Origin: Bacteroidetes bacterium UBA2475
GTDB lineage: Bacteria > Bacteroidota > Bacteroidia > B-17B0 > Aurantibacillaceae
Direction: 5' to 3'
Length of the DNA: 64,000 nt
Assembly: GCA_002342065.1 (NCBI GenBank)
Contig: DDPF01000012.1
Span: forward strand, 248,001 to 312,000
The translations under genes were made by a program, and so were the position numbers. Below, piece after piece: positions 52,143-61,132 of this stretch. Every line of letters starts with the position of its first letter. Position 1 is the first letter of the stretch. Under the pieces are notes generated by a model. That model worked only from the letters and a program-made list of their open reading frames with translations. It did not search any database and was not told the DNA's origin.

Positions 52143-55100
52143 ATGAGTAGCAAAAAAGAAAAAGTAGTAAAGCCATCTAATGGTAAATCTACTACTCGAA
52201 ATGGTTCGGCAAATGGTAATGGATACCATGAAAAAGATCTTATGGTTTTAGAGAAACCAAAAACTTTAAAAAGTAAATCGAAGATCGCAACACTTCAAAT
52301 AGATCCAATCGATCAACTGTCCGGCAACCTGGATAAAAAAGAACTACTGCGGGTTTTAACCGAAGTAAAGAATGGAAATTTTACAGCGCGTATGCCAATA
52401 GACCATGTTGGTTTAAGCGGAAAGATATGCGATACACTGAACGATATAATCGGGTTGAATGAAAAAATGATGTTAGAATTTACCAAAGCAGGTAACACCA
52501 TTGGTAAACAAGGTAAATTAACACAACGTATTGAAGTCCCCGTTGCTCGCGGGTCATGGCATACAGGTATTGATTCATTGAACACGCTTATTTCCGATCT
52601 CGTACATCCAACTATTGAGATCGCTCACGTAATTAGTTCGGTGGCAAAAGGAAATTTGTCGCAACAGATGTCTGAAAAAATTGGAGATCACGCCTTGCAG
52701 GGTGAGTTTGCCCGTATTGCTAAAGAGGTAAACGACATGGTGAAGCAGCTTAACCTCTTCTCTATGGAGGTTACACGTGTGGCCCGTGAGGTAGGTTCTG
52801 AAGGAAAATTAGGAGGCCAGGCAAAAGTAAAAGGTGTTGCCGGTGTATGGAAAGATCTTACTGATTCTGTAAATCAAATGGGTTCTAACTTAACAGCGCA
52901 GGTACGTAACATTGCTGAAGTAACTACAGCGGTTGCTAAAGGCGATTTATCTAAAAAAATTACGGTTGACGTTAAAGGAGAAATTCTTGAATTAAAAAAT
53001 ACCATCAATACAATGGTGGATCAATTGAACTCTTTCTCTTCTGAAGTAACACGTGTGGCACTTGAGGTAGGAACAGAAGGAAAATTGGGTGGACAAGCAC
53101 AGGTAAAAGGTGTTGCAGGAACATGGAAAGATCTTACCGACTCAGTAAATCAAATGGGTTCTAACCTTACTGCGCAAGTGCGTAACATTGCAGAGGTAAC
53201 AACTGCCGTTGCTAAAGGTGATTTGTCTCGTAAAATTACTGTTGATGTTAAAGGTGAAATCTTAGAATTAAAAAATACAATTAACACCATGGTAGATCAG
53301 CTGAACTCATTCGGTTCAGAGGTAACTCGTGTTGCGCGTGAAGTTGGTAGCGAAGGGAAATTAGGCGGGCAAGCTACAGTTGAGGGTGTTGGTGGTGTTT
53401 GGAAAGATCTTACCGATTCTGTGAATCAAATGGGTTCTAACTTAACAGGCCAGGTTCGTAACATTGCAGAGGTAACAACTGCAGTTGCTAAAGGTGACTT
53501 ATCACGTAAAATTACTGTTGACGTTAAAGGAGAAATTCTTGAGTTAAAAAATACCATCAATACAATGGTGGATCAATTAAATTCATTCGCGTCTGAAGTA
53601 ACACGTGTTGCAAGAGAAGTTGGTAGTGAAGGGAAATTAGGTGGACAAGCAACTGTAAAAGGTGTTGGTGGTGTGTGGAAAGATCTTACCGATTCGGTGA
53701 ATCAAATGGGATCTAACTTAACAGCGCAGGTACGTAATATTGCAGAAGTAACAACAGCGGTTGCACGTGGTGACTTATCGCGTAAAATTACTGTGGATGT
53801 GAAAGGTGAGATCTTAGAATTGAAAAAAACTATCAATACGATGGTGGATCAATTAAACTCATTTGCATCTGAAGTAACACGTGTGGCCTTAGAAGTAGGA
53901 ACAGAAGGAAAACTTGGCGGACAAGCAAAAGTAACCGGTGTAGGTGGAACATGGAAAGATCTTACAGATTCTGTAAATCAAATGGGTTCTAACTTAACGT
54001 CACAGGTACGTAACATTGCAGAAGTAACAACGGCAGTTGCAAATGGTGACTTAAGTCGTAAAATTACTGTGGATGTTAAAGGAGAAATTCTTGAATTAAA
54101 AAATACAATCAATACAATGGTGGATCAGCTGAACTCATTTGGTTCAGAGGTAACACGTGTGGCTCGTGAAGTTGGTAGCGAAGGAAAGTTAGGCGGACAA
54201 GCAACCGTGGAAGGTGTTGGTGGTGTATGGAAAGATCTTACCGATTCGGTAAACCAAATGGGCTCCAACCTAACTGCGCAGGTGCGTAACATTGCTGAAG
54301 TAACAACTGCGGTAGCTAAAGGAGATTTGTCCCGTAAAATTACGGTTGACGTAAAAGGAGAAATATTAGAATTAAAAAATACAATTAACACAATGGTAGA
54401 TCAACTGAACTCTTTTGGTTCAGAGGTAACACGTGTTGCAAGAGAAGTTGGATCGGAAGGAAAATTAGGTGGGCAAGCCGATGTGCCGGGTGTGGGCGGA
54501 ACATGGAAAGATCTTACTGATTCGGTAAATAAAATGGCATCTAACTTAACATCACAGGTACGTAACATTGCAGAGGTAACAACTGCAGTTGCTAATGGTG
54601 ACTTAAGTCGTAAAATTGGTGTTGACGTAAAAGGTGAAATATTAGAATTAAAAAATACCATCAATACAATGGTGGATCAGCTGCGTGGTTTCGCGTCTGA
54701 AGTAACACGTGTCGCACGTGAAGTTGGTACTGAAGGAAAATTGGGTGGGCAAGCTAACGTTCCCGGAGTTGCCGGAACATGGAAAGATCTTACCGACTCA
54801 GTAAATCAAATGGCCGGTAACTTAACATCGCAAGTACGTAATATTGCAGAAGTAGCAATTGCCGTTGCAAATGGTGACATGTCTAAAAAAATTACGGTTG
54901 ACGTACGTGGTGAGATCTTACAATTAAAAGAAACTTTAAATACGATGGTGGACCAGTTACGTGCCTTCGCATCTGAAGTAACACGTGTTGCACGTGAAGT
55001 TGGTACAGATGGTAAACTTGGCGGACAAGCCTTCGTACCTGGTGTTGCCGGAACATGGAAAGATCTTACAGATTCAGTAAATCAAATGACATCTAACCTT

Positions 55101-58100
55101 ACTGCACAAGTACGTAATATTGCAGAGGTAACAAAAGCAGTGGCATCAGGTAATTTATCTAAAACTGTTGCTATTGATGTGAAAGGAGAAATTCTTGATC
55201 TTAAAAACACCATCAATACAATGGTGGAACAACTAAACTCATTCGCCTTCGAGGTAACGCGTGTGGCAAGAGAAGTTGGTACAGAAGGTAAACTAGGTGG
55301 ACAAGCAGAAGTAAAAGGTGTTGCCGGAACCTGGAAAGATCTTACAGATTCGGTAAACATGATGGGCTCTAACTTAACATCACAAGTACGCGGTATTGCA
55401 AAGGTTGTAACATCGGTTGCAACCGGAAACTTACGTCAAAAATTATCTATTGACGCGAAAGGTGAAGTGGCTCAGTTAACAGAAACGATCAATGAGATGA
55501 TCGATACATTAGCGGTATTTGCTGATCAGGTAACTAACGTTGCCCGTGAGGTAGGTGTTGAAGGAAGATTGGGAGGACAAGCATCTGTGCCTGGCGCATC
55601 AGGTATCTGGAAAAACTTAACAGAGAACGTAAATCAATTAGCAGAGAACTTAACAACACAAGTACGTTCAATTTCTGAAGTGGCGTCTGCTGTAACAAAA
55701 GGTGACTTAACGCGTAACATTCGCGTGGATGCTAAAGGAGAGGTGGAAGCGTTGAAAGATACGATCAATCAAATGATCGCTAACTTACGCGAAACAACTT
55801 TACGTAACCAGGAACAAGATTGGTTAAAATCAAATCTTGCTAAGTTCACACAAATGTTACAAGGTCAAAAAGATCTTAATACAGTAACACAACGTATCCT
55901 GTCTGAGTTAGCGCAGGTTGTAAATGCACATTACGGTGCCTTCTATATTTTAAAAGGAGACGAAGAATCGCAAACAGCAAAACTTAAATTATTTGCTTCT
56001 TACGCATACAAACCAACTAAAACTATTCCAACCGAATTCTCAATTGGCGAAGGTTTAGTTGGACAATGTGCCTTTGAGAAAGAAAGGATATTATTAAATA
56101 ACGTTCCGGGTGATTATATTAAAATTAATTCGTCGCTAGGAAAAACAAAACCACTTAACTTAATTATTTTACCGGTATTATTTGAGAACGATGTAAAAGC
56201 CGTTATCGAATTAGCATCGCTTGATACATTTAGTGTAACTCACTTAGACTTCTTAAGCCAGTTAACAGAGTCGATTGGTATCGTATTAAATACGATCGAA
56301 ACTAACTCAAGAACAGAAGAATTATTAGCACAATCGCAATCGTTAGCCGGTGAGTTAAAAATTCAGCAAGAAGAGTTACGCAGAACAAATGATGAGTTAC
56401 AGGATAAAGCTTTACTACTCGTAAAACAAAAAGATGAAGTGGAAGCCAAGAACAAAGAGGTGGAAGAAGCCCGTCGTTCATTAGAAGAAAAAGCAGAACA
56501 ATTAACACTTACTTCTAAATACAAATCTGAGTTCTTAGCAAATATGTCGCATGAGTTGCGTACACCATTAAATTCATTATTGATCCTTGCACAACAGTTA
56601 TATGAAAATGCGGAAGGAAATTTAAATGATAAACAAGTACGTTACGCGAAAACAATTCACTCTTGTGGTGATGACTTGATCCAGTTAATTAATGACATTC
56701 TCGATCTATCAAAGATCGAATCAGGGTTTATTTCAGCCAACTTTTCTACTGTTCGCTTTAGCGAAATTGCTTCGTTTGTTGAAACAACATTTAAACCTAT
56801 TTCTGAAGCAAAACAACTTAAGTTCTCTATTGAAACAGAAAGCGATCTGCCTGATTTTATGGAAACTGACTTACAACGTTTAAATCAGATCCTGAAGAAC
56901 TTATTATCTAACTCATTTAAATTTACCGAAAAAGGTGAAGTTAAACTTCGTATCAGTGAAGGTAAAGGTTGGAAACAAGGCATGATGGCAAGTTTAGATA
57001 ATGCCAAAAAAGTTGTAGCATTTTCGATTTTAGATACAGGTATTGGTATACCGCAGGAAAAACAAAATATTATTTTCGAAGCCTTCCAGCAAGCAGAAGG
57101 TTCTACATCGCGTAAATATGGTGGAACAGGTTTAGGTTTATCAATTAGTCGTGGTTTGGCAGAATTATTAGGTGGAACTATTGAACTGGAAAGTTTACCG
57201 GGAAGAGGAAGTACATTTACTTTATACTTACCTGTTGAAAATGTTCAGGGTCTTGTAACGCTTGAAACATCTTCTAACCCGGCATACAAACAACTTCAGT
57301 TGGCAGATGAGAATCAAAACCTTGATAAACTTTTAAGCTCATTGAATATTGCTACTGAGGATTCAAAAAAACTGAATATTATAAATGAGATGATCAACGA
57401 AACCGGTGATGACAGAAGCAATATCCAACCAAGCGATAAAGTTATCCTTATCGTTGAAGATGATCTTCGTTTCGGGAAAATTTTGATCGAGAAAGCGCAT
57501 GCTAATGGCATGAAAGCTATAATTGCAATAAGTTACATTGAAGTGTTTGATTTTATTAACCGCTTTATGCCGGTAGCAATTACGCTTGATGTGAAGTTGC
57601 CAGATACCAGTGGATGGAAAGTGCTTGACCTTTTAAGGAACGATCTAAGCTACAGACACATTCCTATTCACTTAATTTCGGGCGAAGAAAATAAAAATCT
57701 TGCTTTAAAACGTGGCGCAAGAAGTTTCTTATTAAAACCTTTAGAGAACGAATCTTTGAACGAACTTTTCAAAGACATTATTTCGTTCAACGAAAAAGAC
57801 ACAAAACACGTATTAGTGGTTGAAGATAATGAGATAGATTCTTCTCAGATCGCTAAAGTCTTACAGGGAGATAAAATTGAGATAACCATTGCCAACACAG
57901 GTAAAAAAGCCTTAAAATTAATTGGCAGTAAAGAATTTGATTGCATCATCCTTGATTACACTCTGCCCGATATCTCAGGCCCTGAATTACTTTCAAAGGT
58001 TACAGAGATCAAGAAAAAAATAACGCCGGTTATTGTTTATTCTGCAAAAGACTTTACGCAACCTGAAATGCAACAGATAAATAATAACTCAAACACTATT

Positions 58101-58604
58101 GTTGCAAAAGGTGTAAATTCGATAGAATATTTATTGGAAGAAACTGTATTGCACTTACACATCAATCATAAGGAATTAGCTCCCGAAAAGAAAAAAATCA
58201 TTGAGAATATCCGAATGAAAGAAGATATCCTTACCGGAAAAAATATTCTTGTAGTGGATGACGATGTGAGAAATTTGTTTGCTTTAACAACTGTATTTGA
58301 ACGTTTGAATATTAATGCTATTACTGCAGAATCTGGTAAGGAAGCTATTAATATCTTAAATGAAAACCCAAAAATAGACATGGTTTTAATGGATATTATG
58401 ATGCCGGAAATGGATGGTTATGAAACTACCCAAAAGATAAGGAGAGAGCATAAAAATAGTACCTTGCCTATAATTGCCGTTACTGCGAAAGCGATGAAGG
58501 GTGACAGGCAAAAATGTATTGAAGCGGGAGCATCTGATTATATTACAAAGCCTTTAAAAATTGATCAGTTACTTTCGTTAATGCGTATTTGGTTTTATAA
58601 ATAG
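52143..58604 (+). CDS. HAMP-array hybrid histidine kinase with three receiver domains
   Basis: 2153 residues with no membrane helix, so cytosolic. After a polar N-terminus, residues about 60-1220 are a long array of HAMP domains, including 11 tandem units of 92 residues (VTRVAREVGSEGKLGGQA ... WKDLTDSVNQMGSNLT ... NIAEVTTAVAKGDLS), each holding two HAMPs. Then a GAF domain (about 1245-1385), a coiled coil, HisKA with EFLANMSHELRTPLNSLL (His near 1470), HATPase (GTGLGLSISRGLAELLGG), and three receivers with Asp in TLDVKLPD, ILDYTLPD and LMDIMMPEMDG. This plan resembles fungal group III osmosensing kinases (Nik1/Os-1). The REC-kinase that follows starts 5 bp downstream. Confidence 0.95.
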   Translation: MSSKKEKVVKPSNGKSTTRNGSANGNGYHEKDLMVLEKPKTLKSKSKIATLQIDPIDQLSGNLDKKELLRVLTEVKNGNFTARMPIDHVGLSGKICDTLNDIIGLNEKMMLEFTKAGNTIGKQGKLTQRIEVPVARGSWHTGIDSLNTLISDLVHPTIEIAHVISSVAKGNLSQQMSEKIGDHALQGEFARIAKEVNDMVKQLNLFSMEVTRVAREVGSEGKLGGQAKVKGVAGVWKDLTDSVNQMGSNLTAQVRNIAEVTTAVAKGDLSKKITVDVKGEILELKNTINTMVDQLNSFSSEVTRVALEVGTEGKLGGQAQVKGVAGTWKDLTDSVNQMGSNLTAQVRNIAEVTTAVAKGDLSRKITVDVKGEILELKNTINTMVDQLNSFGSEVTRVAREVGSEGKLGGQATVEGVGGVWKDLTDSVNQMGSNLTGQVRNIAEVTTAVAKGDLSRKITVDVKGEILELKNTINTMVDQLNSFASEVTRVAREVGSEGKLGGQATVKGVGGVWKDLTDSVNQMGSNLTAQVRNIAEVTTAVARGDLSRKITVDVKGEILELKKTINTMVDQLNSFASEVTRVALEVGTEGKLGGQAKVTGVGGTWKDLTDSVNQMGSNLTSQVRNIAEVTTAVANGDLSRKITVDVKGEILELKNTINTMVDQLNSFGSEVTRVAREVGSEGKLGGQATVEGVGGVWKDLTDSVNQMGSNLTAQVRNIAEVTTAVAKGDLSRKITVDVKGEILELKNTINTMVDQLNSFGSEVTRVAREVGSEGKLGGQADVPGVGGTWKDLTDSVNKMASNLTSQVRNIAEVTTAVANGDLSRKIGVDVKGEILELKNTINTMVDQLRGFASEVTRVAREVGTEGKLGGQANVPGVAGTWKDLTDSVNQMAGNLTSQVRNIAEVAIAVANGDMSKKITVDVRGEILQLKETLNTMVDQLRAFASEVTRVAREVGTDGKLGGQAFVPGVAGTWKDLTDSVNQMTSNLTAQVRNIAEVTKAVASGNLSKTVAIDVKGEILDLKNTINTMVEQLNSFAFEVTRVAREVGTEGKLGGQAEVKGVAGTWKDLTDSVNMMGSNLTSQVRGIAKVVTSVATGNLRQKLSIDAKGEVAQLTETINEMIDTLAVFADQVTNVAREVGVEGRLGGQASVPGASGIWKNLTENVNQLAENLTTQVRSISEVASAVTKGDLTRNIRVDAKGEVEALKDTINQMIANLRETTLRNQEQDWLKSNLAKFTQMLQGQKDLNTVTQRILSELAQVVNAHYGAFYILKGDEESQTAKLKLFASYAYKPTKTIPTEFSIGEGLVGQCAFEKERILLNNVPGDYIKINSSLGKTKPLNLIILPVLFENDVKAVIELASLDTFSVTHLDFLSQLTESIGIVLNTIETNSRTEELLAQSQSLAGELKIQQEELRRTNDELQDKALLLVKQKDEVEAKNKEVEEARRSLEEKAEQLTLTSKYKSEFLANMSHELRTPLNSLLILAQQLYENAEGNLNDKQVRYAKTIHSCGDDLIQLINDILDLSKIESGFISANFSTVRFSEIASFVETTFKPISEAKQLKFSIETESDLPDFMETDLQRLNQILKNLLSNSFKFTEKGEVKLRISEGKGWKQGMMASLDNAKKVVAFSILDTGIGIPQEKQNIIFEAFQQAEGSTSRKYGGTGLGLSISRGLAELLGGTIELESLPGRGSTFTLYLPVENVQGLVTLETSSNPAYKQLQLADENQNLDKLLSSLNIATEDSKKLNIINEMINETGDDRSNIQPSDKVILIVEDDLRFGKILIEKAHANGMKAIIAISYIEVFDFINRFMPVAITLDVKLPDTSGWKVLDLLRNDLSYRHIPIHLISGEENKNLALKRGARSFLLKPLENESLNELFKDIISFNEKDTKHVLVVEDNEIDSSQIAKVLQGDKIEITIANTGKKALKLIGSKEFDCIILDYTLPDISGPELLSKVTEIKKKITPVIVYSAKDFTQPEMQQINNNSNTIVAKGVNSIEYLLEETVLHLHINHKELAPEKKKIIENIRMKEDILTGKNILVVDDDVRNLFALTTVFERLNINAITAESGKEAINILNENPKIDMVLMDIMMPEMDGYETTQKIRREHKNSTLPIIAVTAKAMKGDRQKCIEAGASDYITKPLKIDQLLSLMRIWFYK
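52770..55790 (+). repeat. 11 tandem 276-bp coding repeats
   Basis: The 276-bp period encodes the 92-residue HAMP pair. Protein copies are nearly identical in the first seven units and more divergent in the last four. Codons differ at many synonymous sites between copies, so the array is not a recent DNA duplication. It is a possible site of recombination or assembly error. Confidence 0.9.
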
Positions 58605-58609
58605 AAATT

Positions 58610-59863
58610 ATGCCTCCTAAAATACTATTAGTCGATGATCGTGAGGACAATTTAATGTCTATTGAAGCGATCCTTGGCACAGATGGATACCAGTTTGTTA
58701 AGGCGAATTCCGGAAGGCAGGCGCTAAAGATCCTATTGTCTGAATTTGATTTCGCGCTAATATTAATGGATGTTAAGATGCCGAACCTGAACGGTTTTGA
58801 AACAGCTGAACTCATTTACGAACGCGAAAAGCTAAAACATATACCAATAATATTTATTACCGCAAATAATTTTGGTGATGAAAATATTTTTAAAGGTTAC
58901 CGAAGTGGTGCTGTTGATTATATTTACAAGCCCATAAACTCAGACTTATTAAGAGCAAAAGTAAGCGTGTTTGTTGACCTCTATAAAAAAAATCACAAAC
59001 TTTTACTACAAGAACAGACCTTAAAATCCATTAATAAAAATTTGGAGTCAGAGATCAATGAACGAAAAGCTTCTGAAGAAAAAGTAAAAGACCTTAACCA
59101 TCAATTATTGCAAAATATAGAACGTCTTGAATCGGCTAACAAAGAGCTGGACCGTTTTGCCTTCATGGCATCTCATGATCTGCAGGAGCCTTTACGCAAG
59201 ATCATTACTTTTAGCGATCGCTTGTCTTCTAAATATAATGGAAAGCTGGATGAGGAAGCGGATATGTACATTAACCGCATTCAAAGCGCCGCTGAACGTA
59301 TGAGGGTGCTTATTAAAGACATTTTAGCTTTATCTAAAATTGTTGCTGATAAAAGTTCTTTTGTTGAGACGAACTTAAACACGATCTTAAATGAAGTAAT
59401 TACTGAGATGGACGGCAGTATAAAAGAAAAAGGGGCCAAAATTTTAGTCGAGAAGTTGCCTGTATTAATTGTTAACCCGGGTTTAATGCATTCGCTATTC
59501 CATAACCTTATAAGTAATTCATTAAAATATTCTAAAAATAACATTAAACCCATTATTAGGATAAGTTCTGAGATAAGTTTTGAAAAGACCAAAAGTGAAA
59601 AAAACAGCAAAGAAAAATATTGCAGGATCCAAGTAACAGATAATGGTATTGGTTTCGATCAAAAAGATTCTGAGAAGATCTTTAGCATATTTAAACGCCT
59701 ACATTTTAACAATGAATTTGAAGGTACCGGTATTGGCTTAGCGATCTGTAAAAAAATAATTGAAGAGCATAATGGTTATATTTCCGCTCTTAGTAAGGTA
59801 GACGAGGGCTCTACATTTATTATTTCTCTACCGCTTACTAACAAGCTTGTTTTAGCTGAGTAA
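58610..59863 (+). CDS. REC-type histidine kinase
   Basis: 417 residues: receiver 1-120 (DDRED pocket, D54 in ILMDVKMPNLNGFE, KPINSDL), a coiled coil (about 130-175), HisKA AFMASHDLQEPLRKI (His near 189), HATPase (FHNLISNSLKYS, DNGIGFD, GTGIGLAICKKIIEEH). Following the HAMP-array kinase by 5 bp, its receiver could take phosphate from that protein's kinase core, forming a branched phosphorelay. Ends before a terminator. Confidence 0.92.
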   Translation: MPPKILLVDDREDNLMSIEAILGTDGYQFVKANSGRQALKILLSEFDFALILMDVKMPNLNGFETAELIYEREKLKHIPIIFITANNFGDENIFKGYRSGAVDYIYKPINSDLLRAKVSVFVDLYKKNHKLLLQEQTLKSINKNLESEINERKASEEKVKDLNHQLLQNIERLESANKELDRFAFMASHDLQEPLRKIITFSDRLSSKYNGKLDEEADMYINRIQSAAERMRVLIKDILALSKIVADKSSFVETNLNTILNEVITEMDGSIKEKGAKILVEKLPVLIVNPGLMHSLFHNLISNSLKYSKNNIKPIIRISSEISFEKTKSEKNSKEKYCRIQVTDNGIGFDQKDSEKIFSIFKRLHFNNEFEGTGIGLAICKKIIEEHNGYISALSKVDEGSTFIISLPLTNKLVLAE

Positions 59864-59872
59864 GCTCCATTA

Positions 59873-59905
59873 AAAAGGCGTATAAGTAGAACTTACACGC
59901 CTTTT
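59873..59905. terminator. Bidirectional terminator
   Basis: AAAAGGCGTATAAGT and ACTTACACGCCTTTT form a stem (one mismatch) around AGA, then TATTTTT. Shared by the kinase gene and the convergent OmpA gene. Confidence 0.85.
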
Positions 59906-59925
59906 ATTTTTACTATAACTCGTTA

Positions 59926-61077
59926 TTATAATTTTGATATCGTATTTACTGAATAAAGATATATTTCAACTCGTCTATTCTGGCGACTTTTTATTTTATA
60001 CTCTATGGGATTACTACTTCCAAAACCTTCTGTAACAAGATTACTTTCTTTCACACCTTTGCTCACTAAATATTTTTTAACTGCGTTAGCTCTGCTTACC
60101 GATAATGGATCATTTATCGAATGGGTTCCGGTCTTATCAGTGTAACCTGCAACAAAAAAATTCATTTCAGGATGTTTGTTCATCCATGCGGCAACTTCAT
60201 CTAATTCATTATAAAATTTTGGTTCAATTTCGGCACTTGCGCTAGCAAAATTAAGGTCCATTAATTCAACATAATCTACTCCTAATACAATTGCATCAAG
60301 ATCTGGTTTTGCAATGTAAGGTGTAACAGATGCATCTGCTACATAATAATATGCTTTACGCGAATCGTTTTGTAATGGATTTACACAGTTTTGCACCTGA
60401 AAATTCTCACCGTCTTTAAAGCAACCAATTGTGATAAATTTTTCACCACCTGTTGCTATATAAGCACCGTACATTGTTACCCAATCTGTTGAATTGGAAA
60501 TTATCCTGTGCGAAATAAACTGAGGTTTCTGATTTATAAAAGAATTAGATGCTTGTTCGATCTTATTTGTAGTTAATAAAGCGCCTAAACATGAAACTGC
60601 TCGCCCACTCTTCTCAGCCAAACTTACTTTAAACGAAACCTGGTAAACTTTACCAGCAACTAATGGTTCAGCTAATTCGCCCTGTAAATATTCTGAGTAT
60701 TGTTTATACCCGTCCTTTAAATGCAAGATCGCATTATTTAAACTATCTGTACTATTATTACTTCCATCATCATAATAGGCAATAATACCTGCATAATTTT
60801 GTCCGCTGCTTGTTACAGGCTGGTACCCCATATAATTTTCAGGAATAGCGTTTGCTTTATGACATTTTGATGATTTTGTTTTATCAAAAAGATCTACTGT
60901 CCCGCCGTTAGCGTTACTCCATGTTTCTGTTTTAATTATTTGTCCATAACCTGTGGGAATACACTTTGCATCCATTCCGGCATTAGTTACAAGGTTTTGT
61001 GCAAAACCCTGATTTAAACCCGCAATAAGTATTGCTAAAGCGCTTAAAGCTTTTTTTGTATTATTTGTTAGTTCCAT
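59926..61077 (-). CDS. OmpA-family protein with N-terminal lectin-like domain
   Basis: 383 residues: signal peptide (LAILIAGLNQGFAQ), a beta-sandwich domain of about 200 residues (NAGMDAKCIPTGYGQII, VYQVSFKVSLAEKSG) that resembles the first domain of the protein at 1273-2538, and a C-terminal OmpA peptidoglycan-binding domain (AEIEPKFYNELDEVAAWM, AGYTDKTGTHSINDPLSVSRANAVKKYLVSKGV, SRQNRRVEIYL). It anchors to peptidoglycan from the outer membrane. It follows the PorE-like gene by 55 bp, probably in the same operon. Confidence 0.85.
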   Translation of the reverse strand: MELTNNTKKALSALAILIAGLNQGFAQNLVTNAGMDAKCIPTGYGQIIKTETWSNANGGTVDLFDKTKSSKCHKANAIPENYMGYQPVTSSGQNYAGIIAYYDDGSNNSTDSLNNAILHLKDGYKQYSEYLQGELAEPLVAGKVYQVSFKVSLAEKSGRAVSCLGALLTTNKIEQASNSFINQKPQFISHRIISNSTDWVTMYGAYIATGGEKFITIGCFKDGENFQVQNCVNPLQNDSRKAYYYVADASVTPYIAKPDLDAIVLGVDYVELMDLNFASASAEIEPKFYNELDEVAAWMNKHPEMNFFVAGYTDKTGTHSINDPLSVSRANAVKKYLVSKGVKESNLVTEGFGSSNPIEYKIKSRQNRRVEIYLYSVNTISKL

Positions 61078-61132
61078 AATTTCTATTTTTTATTTATTTG
61101 CTATTCTAATATGTCAAACTTTATACCAGTGA

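Noticed and set aside
52770..55790. 276-bp tandem array as a possible mobile or assembly artefact
   Set aside because: It is one open frame with differing codons between copies and well-formed HAMP sequence, so it is a genuine coding array.
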